A DNA stretch of 64,000 bases from Notamacropus eugenii. Its lineage: Eukaryota > Chordata > Mammalia > Diprotodontia > Macropodidae. Under the pieces are notes generated by a model that ran no database searches, had not been told where the DNA came from, and worked only from the letters and a program-made list of their open reading frames with translations. A program made the translations under genes and the position numbers. The DNA is taken from contig NC_092872.1 in assembly GCF_028372415.1 (NCBI RefSeq), positions 391,304,853 through 391,368,852 of the forward strand, read 5' to 3'. Each line of letters begins with the position of its first letter. Within the stretch, counting starts at the first letter, position 1. This document shows positions 24,771 through 36,892 of the stretch, one piece after another.

Positions 24771-24979
24771 CAGGGATAGGGAACTTGTGACCTCAAGGCC
24801 ACATGTGGCCCTCTAGGTCAAGTCCAGCCCTTTCGCTGAATCCAAATTTCACAGAACAAATCCTCTTAATAAAATGATTATTTTTCCCTGTAGCACTTTG
24901 GACTCACTTAAAGGCTATACATAGGGACTTGTAAAGTCATATGTAGCCTCAAAGCTGCAGGTCCTCCCCCATACCCACA
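24771..24979. mobile_element. hAT-like palindromic MITE, nested in HAL1 5' UTR
   Basis: About 209 bp. It begins 'cagggatagggaacttgtga', and the reverse complement of its end matches that arm, including 'ggccacatgtggcc' near the 5' side and an eroded partner near the 3' side. Flanks ATCTAGTT (24763-24770) and ATCTAGAC (24980-24987) agree at 6 of 8 bases, fitting an old 8-bp hAT target duplication. No transposase. Confidence 0.65.
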
Positions 24980-25719
24980 ATCTAGACAGAGGTGTGTTTT
25001 CTACTGTCCTGTACTGTGCACTGCTCTGTGAGTGACCACAAGCACTCTTTACCACCTTGGAACAGAGATCATGGTTCCTGTTCCCCTGTAGCTACAAGCT
25101 CTAGTGTGTTTGTACTCCTCCTTGCCCTAGCATTAAGACCCAGAACTGCAATCCAGATCCAAGTACAGGCAATGCGACAGAGTCCTGACCCTGATATAAG
25201 CAAGGGGACTCATTTAAATCTGCTTTTGATCAGTTGCCCAACCTTATTACTGTCTATGGGCTGAGAGGTCTGGAAAATACCACTGCTGCCACTGATTCAG
25301 TTGCTTCAAAGCCTGCTCTGGGTTTGCTGGAACTTGGGCTATGCTGGTGCAGCCTGCATGGGACTGAGCTCTTCTCTCACTCTGGTACATCCTGCTGACC
25401 TGCTAAGTTGTATTGGGATGGAAAATTATTTCACTTCATCTTTTTGTGAGTTCTGCCTCTCTAGAATTTGTTTAGAATCATTATTTAGGGTATTTAGAGG
25501 GGTTTAGGGGAGAGATCAGGTAAGTCCCTGACTTTACTCCACCATCTTGGCTCTCCCTAATCCTCACACTCTTTTTAAGTGATGTGATTTTATTAGTGTA
25601 ATGAGTTCCCAGTGCAATTGTGGCAACTCACATTCCCTCTATATAGGCAACTCTTGGATGAGAAAGCTTCATAGACCGATGCAAATAGGTACCTATTTTG
25701 TTATATATAGTGTTCCCTT

Positions 25720-25835
25720 TAAAAATTTTAAGATCTTTTTTATAATTTGAGTTCCAAATGTTCTCCCTCCCTCCAGCTTCTCCCCTATTCATTTAAAAGG
25801 CAAGCAATGTGATACCCATTATGCATGTAACAAAC
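25720..25835 (-). mobile_element. L1 3' UTR end fragment
   Basis: On the minus strand, 'tttggaactcaaattataaa' ends a purine-rich 'ggagggagggagaac' segment preceded by 'cttgcctttt', as in the 3' terminus of the 21.7 kb L1 copy. The ORF2 part is absent. Confidence 0.65.
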
Positions 25836-27572
25836 ATTCTTAGAGAGCTTACTTGCCCAAGGACAAGCAACCGATGTGTATATCAAAAGTAAGACTTGAA
25901 CCAAAGTTTTCCTGATTTTGAGGTCTTATTTCTATTTCTCATTCCACTATGTCATACTACACAGAAACACACATGCACTCGTATGTATAAATATACAGCC
26001 AGTGACTAGCTCAACGGGATATATGTACAACAGCATATCACAATTCAGCTGGGTATTGGGACACTGACAAAAGTTCAAGTTGCCATTGAATATTGATGAT
26101 TAGTCTTTGAGTCTGTCCATTCAATTAACACTGTTTTCAATTATGCTATTATTTACCCTATTTACTGCAATTTGTCCCTACGAACAGACTTCAAGGCTGA
26201 ATACAGTTTAGGTAAGCTACACTGCCAATACTCCTTTGACTTACTATCTAGGAACCCCATCTCTAATTAAGTGAATTTAATTTAGTATGAACTATTCTTC
26301 ATAAAGTTATCCGGACTATTTGTGGTTGGCACTTTTTTCAGTTACTTATATTATTTGAAACAGTGATCTCCTTGCTTCTTGAGCATTATATCATTGTGGA
26401 AGCTAATAAATCTTAGATACTAAAATCTTTGGGAATGAACTGTTAATGGAGCTAATTACTTCCCACAAAAACCTTGGGGCTACGAAAAAGTACAGATAGC
26501 AAACTTCACTTTGACTAGTGTAATTAATGGCAGTGGACAGACCAAATGCACCTACCTCAAGTTGCCTGGAATGTGCATGTGTGTAGACAGAGATCAATAA
26601 GCCAGCTGTGTTAATCAAACGTATGTAAGTGAATCTTCCATTTGAATTTATTGATGCAAAAGTAAAAGCTGACAAAGATTACCATCATCTCCAGCCCATA
26701 CATGTCACTTTATCCTAACTGGTAATTATACTATTGAGAATAATACTGACTTTCAGACTTAGAAACAAAGCAAAGTTGAATCATATAACTAGTCAAATGT
26801 TAAACTGGAAGTTCCAGTCATTGCAAGATCTACATGAATATTGGACAACTTCTTTTTTCAATATAACTGTAATAATGACAAAAAATATAATATTGAAGTA
26901 TTAGCACACATATTGCACTTTAATGTTTGTTTACCTAGATAAATAATGAAGACATCAATTAATCACTTCTTGCTCTTTTCAATGAAAAATTCTATCTATT
27001 TTGACCATTTAAGAATAAAAATATGGCTAATATTTTAACATGTTTTATGTACCATCAGAAAACAGTACTTTCAGGATAACCATACATGTATATCCATTTT
27101 GTTAAAGACAGGATGGATCATGCTTTAACTGCTCAAATCATTGTTCTTGTAGAACAGAATAACAACATGTTTTTTGCTTCAAGGTGGCTTTCAGTATCAA
27201 ATTTCTTCTAAAATTATGCCAGTACAGGATAAGTTTTTGATTAAGTCTATTTTGATTTCAAGAAACAGTAATGCAGCTCAACTAACCTATCATTCTAGTA
27301 TGAGACTGGACAGTAAGACCAGGATGACATCTCAGATTGATATTAGGAGTATTGAATAAGATTACAATTCTGCCTCCAAATTCAATCTGATTATCTGGAA
27401 GCAAGAAGTGGAAATGTAGTATCATCAAGTAACAATCCAATTTTCTTTGGCTACCCCATATTTATATTTTTGGAGGCAACCCTGCAGCAGCCAGAAGTGA
27501 AGAGAGACTGAATTTTCTTGGACCCAATCATATTAGACAGTTTTTAAGAGGTTTTAAATATACCATATTCTC

Positions 27573-27880
27573 TTGCCTCTGTGCATGTGCACAATTAAGA
27601 GCCTGCACCAGATTCTCCATCTCTGCTTTTTCAGAATCCTTTTTCTTCCTGCAAAACTTTGCTCAGGTAGCATCTTTCCAATGAAGTCTTCCATAATATC
27701 TCCCATTGCTCTTGCTCTCTTCTCTGTTTTCTGGGTACTCTACTCATTTGTGCTCATGTTTCATCTCTGTGATAGAACAGAAGTTTTTTTGAGGGAAAGG
27801 GCTGTTTTATTTTTGCCTGCAAATTTCCAGGACCCAGCAGAGTGGCTTGTACATATTACTTAAATATTTCTGGAATTTCA
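27573..27880 (+). mobile_element. L2 LINE 3' end
   Basis: 'caatgaagtcttccataata' then 'gagggaaagggctgttttat' and 'caggacccagcagagtggct' are L2 3' landmarks in sense order. The long open frame here is an artefact of this repeat. Confidence 0.6.
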
Positions 27881-29339
27881 TGAAATTGAACTAAATTACA
27901 TGATTCCATTAGGGAATTTTCTCCAGAAATTTGCCAGACATAGTCTAGTAAAAAATTATTAGATAGCAATTACATGTGATATTGTTAGATACTAATGTTA
28001 TATTCACATATTCCATATTAATATTACAAATAGTATAAAAGAAATAAATGGTAACTTGATCTTAGCATTCCATTTTTACATTTTATGTCAGATATGTAGT
28101 TATTCTAATAAACATACTGACCTGCTAAATTGTGACTGATGGTAATCAAAGCATGAGTATTGTGTAATCTAATACATGCATGCACAAGCAGTTGCTTTTA
28201 AAGTACTTCAACAATTTTTTTTCTTTTATGTAAATAACACTACTCTATTTCCTCTACTGCTACTGTATTTCTTAGGAAATGTCACTGTTTATGTTTAAAA
28301 ATGTCACAACACTGCAATAAAGTGCAGTTTATTGGTTGATATATATGACACCAAAGGCCAATAAAATAAAATCAAGTTGAACTTCAAATGTTTTCTATTA
28401 AATGAACAGTTTGTGTGCCATAAAGTATGTATTATTTGTTGCCAACTTTGAAGACATCAGAAGAAGTTAAGGCAGATTTTCTCAAGGAATAATTTAGATC
28501 GTTTGGCTACAACTGAGTACATAAAAATAGACATTGATAAATTGCAACATTGTGTTAAAGAGAATAAGGTTCCCAAACATATAGAATGTGCCTCTAGAAA
28601 ATTAGTCAAATTGCATGACAATGTGGATCAACGTGTAAGAAGTCTAACATTAAACTATCAAATTTTCAACAGAAAGAATTGGGCAAAGCAGAATTGGATT
28701 CAGTGTCATTGTAATGATTAAGGATAGCCCACATTAAAAAAAATGTGAAAATGTTCCTCCCTCTTTTCTTTGAAGAAGTGAGGTACTACAAATATGGAAC
28801 CTTGAATATGCTATCAGAGTCAGTTGTTGGTTGGATTTTTTCTGAACTTTTTTCACTCTTTGTTTCAAGTGATGATCTTCTGTTTAGTGCGGTGAGGAGG
28901 GATATATTCAGAAACAAAGCTGATAAACATATGGCAGCAATAGAAATTGAAAACAAAATATATACACTTGATTTATTTTGGCTGTAACACATGAGGTGGA
29001 CTTTTTGTATAATTAGTGACAGCATGTTTGTCCATTAATAAATAATTGATTGGACAATCATGGAAATCAATGGAGTCCTTACCAAGAATCCTTGGTGAGA
29101 ATTTAGCAAAATATTATACTGTGTCTCAAAGTGGCATGTTTCAACTTTCTTCCTTGCTGAAAATATTAACTGTGAAATTTCCTGTGTAAGCATTAAATTA
29201 TCAAGACTACACTGCAAACCAATTTTAGAAATAGCTAATCAAAGGCAATAAATTTCCCATTTGGGTATGAGCTTGTGGTGGGGAGATCTAATGAGAATTG
29301 TTGATAGACACTCACTGTCCCAATTTCCTGCTTCATCAG

Positions 29340-29407
29340 AGCGTGTAACTGAAGTGAAGACTGATATCTTTGTCACCAGCTTCGGACCTGTCTCAGACCA
29401 TGATATG
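29340..29407 (+). CDS. GABRA1: GABRA1 coding exon 3 (68 nt)
   Basis: 68 nt, the canonical GABA-A subunit length. It follows CATCAG at 29339, completes E63 and encodes through M85 with the donor ATG|GTGAGT. The sequence [18 protein letters not shown] gives the first beta strands of the extracellular domain, and 'VSDHDM' leads into loop D. The VKTDIF sequence is specific to alpha-1 among paralogues. Phase 1 in, phase 0 out, matching the next exon. Confidence 0.97.
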
Positions 29408-31621
29408 GTGAGTGACACTGCAACTCCACATTTATAAATGTGGTTTCTTTTTTTTTTTTTTAAGAAAAAAATATTCTTTAGAAATGGGGGAGGGGAGAAG
29501 AAAACTTAGAGCATGAGGACTTGTCTTCAGGAGCTCTATACAAGAAAGCATCTATTTTTAAACTTTTCACCTCCCCCCAAATGCCAGACTACACAGTCAG
29601 TGATTGTTCTTAGCAAAGGCTGTATTCAAGGATATTTAAATGATAAGCCTCTGTGATTTCAATAATGTATTACAGGATATACATATAGTACTATGGCATA
29701 CTAAAGAATGCTAGCTACTTAATCCTTTAGAATATTATAGTGCTTATTTTCAAATCACAACGTGGTTCTGGTTGCTGAATTGCCTGCAAAAGAATGTTAT
29801 TAATTTTAGCTTTGGTAAAGAAGATGACATTGATTAAAGGATGATGAGTTCTGATGTACCTAGATTGTAGTCTAGTATCTGACAATAATCAAAAATGAAG
29901 TTGATGAAACTACTCTGGACAGAAAAAAAAGAATGTAACCAGTGAACATATGATAAAAGAGGAAACAGAAAGCAGCACAAGGATTTGTACCAAGAAGAAA
30001 CCAATGCTTCAACTGTGACAAGCACTGTTCAGAGTAAATTCATGAATGAGAAACAAATTGAGACATGTACGTGCTTTTTCACAATCCCATTTATGCTAAT
30101 TATAGATACTCTTCTTAAGAAGAGGGAGGATATTATGGAGATGGTATTTTAAGAAGATTATGATGATTATATGGGTAATTTTTTAACAGAATGCTTATTT
30201 TATATAAAAATAATTTTTCTGGAACTATTTATTAAGCAAAGGGCATTTTGTAAAGCACTTACAAAGAGAACTTGAGAACTCACTTGTGGAATTCCAGTTG
30301 GAAAGTAAAGTTGCTTTTCTACCTATAACCAAAGAATAGTTGTCTTCTCATGAGGCGAAATAGTCTTCTTCAATCAGTCATAGGTGTTTTGGAATCAAAG
30401 TGCATGGAGTATTGAGGGAAAAAAGAGATACTTATATATTAACAAACTAGTTCATTTCAATCAGGTCTAGTGTTCAGTTAGCAACAGATTTCCCTCACAA
30501 GTGGGATTGAAGTATATTGTCAAATTTCTTGGTTTGGCACCCAAATTCTTACTATGATCAAAGGACAGGATAAATCAGTTTCACATAGAGTTCCTGGAAA
30601 CACACGATGAGATTAATTCTTAAGCAGGATCTATGATCTAGATCTATGATCTACTTTCTAAAATGGCTGTTTGCTGGTATCATCTTAACAGTACCTAAGA
30701 TGCTCCTAGCATCAGCCTTAGCAATGGGTGATCGACAAAAATAGGACAAAATGTCGTCTTTATCTAATAATAAGCTTATTGATAGGTCAAATTCAGCTTT
30801 TAAAAAGTTACTTTTTTAAAATTTAGCAGCAAAACAAGAATATTTACAGAAATGATACCTGAAAGGTCACTTTTGCAGCTGTATTCACTTCTTATATAAC
30901 TCATACTGTGTTCCTAGTCAACCATCAGTCTATCTTATTAGACAGAAAAATATATTTTTTTATATTAAATAGGCATTCTGTTAAAAATTACCCATATAAT
31001 CATCACAGTCTTCTAAAAATACCACCTCCATAATATTCTCCCTCTATTTAAGAAGTCACAATTGTACCCAGCTGAAGAATAGTTGCATTTTAAACTCCTT
31101 GTCTTGAAATTTGACTCTTCATCTAATTTCATTTTCTCTCCTCAGCAATATTTCTCACCTAAACCCAACAAAGACCTTTAAATTCAATTTGGGTAGTATC
31201 CTTATTGTCATGCACCAAAACCAAGTTTATTGCTATGTACATGCCATTGCCCATTTCCTCCCGCCTATAAAAATTCTTTTCTATATAAATTCAAACTCCA
31301 TTCTTCCTTCATGATATAGCCCTAGAATAGCCAATTCCAGACTTGAATTCTGAGGATCTAACACATAATCTAATGCTTGACTATGCATATCATATTCTCT
31401 TTTTTGAATAGTTTCAAATCTATGTCTCATCTCCTCAGATCCATCAGATGACAGAAACCAAACTCTTTTTCTGTCTTCTCTGAGCCTTAGCCCAGGTCCT
31501 AGAATAGGCTGAACATAGAGGGAAACAATAAATATTAATATCTTTTGTAACTTAGGCATGAGGTCTCATATTTATGTCTTACCATACCTCAAAATCTCCA
31601 ACCAGTATTAACTTTTAATGA

Positions 31622-31710
31622 TATGTACATATATATGTACATATATGTATATATATATATATATACATGTATATATATATATATATACATGTATATATAT
31701 ATGTATGCAT
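31622..31710. repeat. TA-rich palindromic low-complexity tract
   Basis: Alternating TA with recurrent GTACAT and TACATGTA units; self-complementary throughout. Confidence 0.9.
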
Positions 31711-31748
31711 GTGCTAGCCTTTCTAGGCAGGTAGGTGCTGTAGTGCAG

Positions 31749-31962
31749 TGATCTCAATTTCAAAAAGAAGTAGATCCTTGCAGGCCATATATTGGCTTAG
31801 AAAACTACAAATCAGCATTAAGTATGTCATATTACATTTTTATGTATTTTGTTAAACAGTTCCTATTATATTTTAATTTCCTATTACATTTTAATTTGTT
31901 TCAAGCAATGCTCTGGAGTTTTTTGCACGTAGCTTGTCTGTGGGCTGTGAGTTTAACATCTC
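31749..31962. mobile_element. hAT-like MITE inserted in SINE
   Basis: The 214 bp insert lies between near-identical octamers TAGTGCAG (31741-31748) and TAGTGCAA (31963-31970). It contains 'aggccatatattggcttaga' and ends 'gggctgtgagtttaacatct', recalling marsupial hAT-derived MITEs that end in a 'gagtttgacacc' motif. Exact ends are ambiguous by a few bases; imperfect inverted termini can also be drawn as CAGTGATCTCAA against CTAGAGATGTTAA. Confidence 0.6.
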
Positions 31963-32104
31963 TAGTGCAATTGTCCTGGAGTGAGGAATACCTCAGTTTA
32001 GTTTTAGACCTCAGGCACTTACTAGCTCTGTGACCTTGGGCAAGTCATACTTGTGGCAAGTCTTCCTCAGTTCCATCTTCTATAAAATGCTGACACAAGA
32101 AGTA

Positions 32105-32152
<48 letters not shown>

Positions 32153-32205
32153 GATCGATCGATCTATCTATAGATCTATCTATCGATCTATATATCTATC
32201 TATCA
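32105..32205 (+). repeat. (TATC)n tetranucleotide array
   Basis: About 12 TATC units, then mixed GATC/TATC units, located inside the SINE at 31727-32300. Confidence 0.97.
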
Positions 32206-32501
32206 TCTCCCAGGATTGTTGTGAGGATACAATGAGAAAACATTTCTAAAGTACTCTGCAAACTTTAAAGTACTAGATATATTCTACCTTTTTTTATATA
32301 TTATTATATTTAAATAATGGTATTTTTTTCAGTTGCTCAAATTATATGGGACATGGACTTTGAAATTTATTTTCAGGAATGAGGATAAATTATGTTGTTA
32401 TCCACAGCCAGTTCATAACCATCCTTTGTACACAATATCATAAAATTTTAAAACAGCAATTTTGATGAAGATTTTATACACCACACATGCACATGTGTGT
32501 G

Positions 32502-32502
<1 letters not shown>

Positions 32503-32538
<36 letters not shown>

Positions 32539-32578
32539 ACGACCACCACTATCAACACCACCACCAGCACCACCACCC
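32503..32578 (+). repeat. (CA)n followed by (ACC)n
   Basis: About 17 CA units run into degenerate CCA/ACC triplets. Confidence 0.95.
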
Positions 32579-33834
32579 TTTTAATGATGCTCTTTAGAAA
32601 CATGGCATACAATGTGAGTTTGATGTTCTACAGTGCTATGGCTCTTCAACTGCCCCATTAATCTCATGCACTCCTGTTAAACATCAAAAGTAGTGAAACA
32701 GGTGGGCTAAGTCAAGGGAAGTACATCCTGTTCTATACATTTTGAGCCAGAAGGGGACCAATATTCCTCTTTGACAGCTGATCTACTAGGCATAGGACTG
32801 TGATCTATTTGCCACATGTTCTTAGTGGGGAATATATACTAAATCAGTAGTTTGAGCAGCTAAATCATTTGATCACCTTGGAATGACATCATGGAGAATC
32901 TAGCCAAAATATTCTTCCAGTGGTAAGCAACAAAATCTCAGAGTAATGGAGCTGTTCTGGAAATCCAATCAAGACAGAATGTCATAGCCCAAATGAAGCT
33001 ATTTTTAACTAAGGCAAAAAAAGCCCCCCAAAACCAAACCTATATCTTTCCATGAGAAGCTGATTTTTAAAAATCTATCATAAAGTCAAGGCAGCCTGCT
33101 TTCATTTGGGACCAAAACAAAACTAGGACAGCTCCTTGAAATTATTTTAAAAGCCACTAAGTGGTAATCAGGCAGCCAATTCCCAGAGCCTTGGCCTCAG
33201 ACAGAAATATTCAGAGAGCTCCTTCAAATGGAGTCATGTTTTCCATAGTGTTTAAAATGTATTATGTAGAAGAACACAGATGAGAATAGAAGTTACATGC
33301 TGTAATACTGAAATAATTACAGTATTTATTTAGAACCAAAAAGAATTTTACTCTATGTCTACAAAGTAAGATGATATTCTTCTAGGATGCATTCCATAGA
33401 ACAAGACTTCTTGGTGAGAAATTCCGTCCAGGTTATGTGGGATGAAACTGTGAAGCTTATCGTGGGTTTCTTGGCATTCCATCTTTTTCTACAGTTCTCT
33501 TGCCTACCCTTCCTGTTATCACTGCCTCTCCTCCTCATCACCCTTTTTTCTGCCAGAAACCTTCTTTTACTCCTCTAAACAAAATGAAATTTTCCTACTC
33601 AACATTTTTTAAAAATAATCTCCTATACATTCTCAAATACACAGGCATATTATGCATATGCATATGCAATAAATATACATATGAATTTGTGAGGGTCAAA
33701 ATATGAAAAATGTTGTAAAGTTAGGAGTTAGAGTATAGCAACATAACAGCAATATTTTTACTTAACTCTGAAAAATCTGATTAGATGTTGACATAAAGAC
33801 TCAATAGGAACCTGTAATCAACTGTTTCTTTAAG

Positions 33835-33950
33835 TGTTGCCAAATTAGTGGATCTAGAGACTTCAAATCTCTAAGCCTTGGTTTCCTCATCATTAAAATG
33901 ATAAAGTTGAACTCCATAACCAGCTTTGATAGTCTTCTTTTCTACTGTAT
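33835..33950 (+). mobile_element. THER1-like SINE 3' part
   Basis: 'aagccttggtttcctcatca', 'ttaaaatgataaagttgaac' and 'tccataaccagctttgatag' follow CORE-SINE order. Confidence 0.5.
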
Positions 33951-34164
33951 CAGAATTCTTAGATGACCAGTGACCACCAACACTACAGAGAAAATATATT
34001 TCGGCTTTATGATGGAGTCTCAAAAATCAGTTAAGGAGTGTTGAGTTTATTCATAGATAATGTGAGAGCTATTTTCTAGGATGCTTAATTGCCACTACTA
34101 TTACTATGACAACAACTACTAGGACAACTATTAAATCAAGAAATATTTATTTAAATGCCTATGT

Positions 34165-34300
34165 ATGAGGCAGGATGATATAATGTAGATATACCTAAAC
34201 TCTGAATAAAGAAGTTCAGAGTTCAAGTCCTTTCTTTTATACATACTGTGTGTATGACCCCAAATAAGTCATTTAACCTCCCAATGCCCCAGCATTATTC
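34165..34300 (+). mobile_element. MIR-type SINE fragment
   Basis: 'aagttcagagttcaagtcct', 'tgaccccaaataagtcattt' and 'aacctcccaatgcccc' in sense order. Confidence 0.55.
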
Positions 34301-34309
34301 TAATTTTTA

Positions 34310-34601
34310 TTCCAGCTTTCTTAAACTTCACTTCCCTCTATATACTCTGTGATGAAGTGACAATAGCCTCCTGGATGTTCTTACACAAGACATTGCATAT
34401 CCTGCCTCTGATAATATTCACTGACTATTCCACATGCCTAGAGGCTCTCCTTCCTCATCTCTGCCTCCTCGTTTCCCTGGCTTCCTTCAAATCTCAACCA
34501 AGTAAAGTTTCACCATCTTCAAGAAGTCCTTTCCAGTCCTTCTTAATGTTAGTAACTTCCCCTCTGAGATTCATCTCATATGTCTGGTTCTGCAGCTTAA
34601 A

Positions 34602-34647
<46 letters not shown>

Positions 34648-34750
34648 ACACACACATCTTGTTTGTGCAAAGGCTATATTTTTGTCTTTATTTGCATCTC
34701 TAGCTCTTTGCCCAAGAGACTGGCACATAGTAAGTGCTTAATAAATGGTA
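34310..34750 (+). mobile_element. L2 LINE 3' end with internal (CA)n
   Basis: A long, well-preserved L2 3' region: 'ttccctggcttccttcaaat', 'cttcaagaagtcctttccag' and the terminal 'actggcacatagtaagtgct' and 'taataaatgg'. A (CA)n run at 34604-34656 occupies the segment where L2 copies are often expanded. Confidence 0.75.
34604..34656 (+). repeat. (CA)n dinucleotide repeat
   Basis: About 26 CA units with a single CATA interruption, inside the L2 fragment. Confidence 0.97.
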
Positions 34751-35039
34751 AGGTGATTATCAGATTAAGTTGCAGAGAAGTTGTCTATGTACATTAGTAA
34801 ATAAAGTTCTTGGAGATCTCTACACTATTACAATTGAAAATATAGTTCTTAAAAAAGATTAGGGGAATTTGCACCTATTACATGTCGTAGGTGTGCTTTG
34901 TTTTATCATATCTTATTTGTTTGCAATCCATACAGATTGAATGGCACTGACTTACACGTGTTTTCCCTCTTTGATCACTGTATCTTTAGAGAGAGATTGT
35001 AAACTTTTATTTCTAGCCTTCATAATTTTAGGTAATTTG

Positions 35040-35150
35040 TCTGTGGTCATTCATTTCAGTAAGTTTCTGATGCAGGATTCAAACCCATGTCTCTTCTGAC
35101 TCCCAAGTCCAGGACTCTTACCTTTACACAATTACCTTTATATCACAATG
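35040..35150 (-). mobile_element. CORE-SINE fragment, antisense
   Basis: 'ctgatgcaggattcaaaccc', 'atgtctcttctgactcccaa' and 'gtccaggactcttacc' are the antisense of the SINE 5' half. Confidence 0.5.
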
Positions 35151-36019
35151 ACGCATAATCATTGCTTTGTTCTTTCTGGGTCCTGCAGGCAAAGAATCCA
35201 TAGTGAAGTACATTAAAAATAGTCAAAGACAGGTATTGCTTTGTTTTGTATTGAGAAAGAAAAATGAAAAAAAAAAACAACTTATTTGTAGCTTCCTTTA
35301 TGTTTGGCTCTCTAATGAGGAAGTAGACAGTTTACATAGTACCATGGTATTTCTTGGGTTGCCTACATTGCACTTTGGGAACTGCTAATATTGGTGTCTA
35401 TGAGAAATGTTTAATGGCAAGACCTTTAATTCCAAATTCAGCATCAGAATAGCAAGTACTGTAAGGACACATTAACCTTTTCAGTTTCAAGAGCTGGTAA
35501 GTCCTGTTGCTTATTTAAGGATTAATAGATGTTTGATTCTAGCTACTGTCAAGTAAAATGCAATGTTTGTTCAAATAAATTCCAAGGTAGCATCATATGG
35601 TAGAGAATGATAATGAGCTTCTCACATTCCTTTTATGCACATATATTTCATGTATCTCACATACGTCTTTTGTTTATTGAAAAATAAATTAATGGACAGA
35701 GGTCTTCCTTTCCTTTCCCAAGTCCTCCATATCTTTCCCAAATATAGGCACTTGTTAGATAGGGAATAGTATGTGTTTATCCACTGAACAGACAGTAAAA
35801 AGGAACAAAAGTGAAATTGTAGCAAAGGTATTGGGCTTGGTATAATAGTGCAATAGCAAATGATATGTCTGTAATTATTTAGCTGTTGACCTAATAAAGG
35901 AATGGCTAATAATAATCTGAAGGTTCCTTCCAAGTTTATTATTCCATATTTAAACCTTGTCCTTATTCTAATATCTATTTCTTTGAAAGAATGACTTACA
36001 GAGAGTCAATGCCACTAAG

Positions 36020-36200
36020 TGGCCAGGGTATTGGATTTTGTTTCAGGAAAAACTGGGCTTGAATCATGCAACTCTAGTTGACTGTGTGACTCTGGACAAT
36101 TTACATAATCTCTCGAACCTCAGTTTATTCTTCTGTAAAATGGAGAATCAAAGCACATACTTCATATAATTTTTCACAGCTCAAATGAGATTACTTATTG
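36020..36200 (+). mobile_element. MIR/THER-type SINE
   Basis: 'tgactgtgtgactctggaca', 'cctcagtttattcttctgta' and 'aaatggagaatcaaagcaca' in sense order, 470 bp upstream of coding exon 4. Confidence 0.65.
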
Positions 36201-36670
36201 CTTAATAAATCTCAAAGTCCAATACATAAGCAATATGTACTCCTATTATTACATTGCTTATATACAGTTTCCCATTTTTTTGCTGTTCCTTTCCAATACC
36301 ATTTAGACAAACATCTTTCCCTTGTAGAGAAAACTTAACACCCCCCTATAAGTGAATAGATTACAAATAGAAATTTTGTAGTCCTCAGCTATTACAGTTG
36401 ATATTTTTGTGGTCGCTTTAACTAATAATTTCTCACTTTTCTTCTAATATAATTTCTTCTAATAAAAACATGCACAAGCAAAGCTACCAGTTAATATAAA
36501 GAAGATGACATCAATCATATTTGACCACCAAAATAACAAAATAAAATGAGCTTTCTCTGAAAAAGCCATAATAAAAACTGGTGATTTTTCAGTCTCAATG
36601 GTATTTTAAAAATCATAAGTTACAAAATGTATCCCATGAAACTTTTAAATTGTTTTCCAAATTTGTTTAG

Positions 36671-36892
<222 letters not shown>

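Larger units (their letters stand above)
22725..25558 (-). mobile_element. HAL1-like L1-lineage element (5' UTR, ORF1, no ORF2)
   Basis: Read on the minus strand, it starts near 25558 with 'gagccaagatggtggagtaa', an L1-type 5' end. A 5' UTR of about 1.1 kb follows, then an ORF1 remnant (about 24387-23300) with a coiled coil and RNA-binding C-terminal region. It passes straight into a purine-rich 3' region (23100-22733) with no endonuclease or reverse transcriptase sequence. The element at 58618-61574 has the same order, so the absence of ORF2 looks like a family trait. A hAT-like MITE interrupts the 5' UTR at 24771-24979. Confidence 0.82.
10929..29339 (+). other. GABRA1: GABRA1 intron 3 (18.4 kb)
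   Basis: GTTTGT donor to CATCAG acceptor at 29339; the largest complete intron in the window. It holds SINEs, L2 and L3 pieces, an L1 3' end (17.1-18.1 kb), a full MAR1 SINE (20.4-20.7 kb), a CA/TA microsatellite, an L1 plus HAL1-like pair (21.7-25.6 kb) and an L2 piece (27.6-27.9 kb). I see nothing identifiable in 11.8-14.1 kb, 18.1-19.0 kb, 25.9-27.5 kb or 27.9-29.3 kb apart from AT-rich DNA. Short ORFs there lack family resemblance. Confidence 0.9.
31727..32300 (+). mobile_element. MAR1/CORE-type SINE, interrupted
   Basis: The head starts 'aggcaggtaggtgctgtagt' (31727-31748), resumes after a MITE with 'tcctggagtgaggaatacct', and continues with 'ctgtgaccttgggcaagtca'. After a TATC array the 3' part resumes: 'ccaggattgttgtgaggata' and 'aagtactctgcaaactttaa'. 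The total is far longer than a SINE because of the two inserts. Confidence 0.75.
29408..36670 (+). other. GABRA1: GABRA1 intron 4
   Basis: GTGAGT donor to TTTAG acceptor. 29.4-31.6 kb is AT-rich with little recognisable apart from a poly-T run near 29448. From 31.6 kb come a TA/TG-rich palindromic tract, a SINE interrupted by a hAT-like MITE, a TATC array, CA arrays, an L2 3' end and several SINEs. 32.6-33.8 kb and 35.2-36.0 kb show nothing identifiable. Confidence 0.9.

Noticed and set aside
28503..28721. 72-codon + strand frame (with 28745-28987 next to it) as a small gene or processed pseudogene
   Set aside because: No recognisable family, no poly-A tail or target duplication, and it lies in AT-rich DNA where such frames occur by chance.
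34357..34797. 146-codon + strand open frame
   Set aside because: It runs through an L2 3' end and a CA microsatellite; no independent coding evidence.
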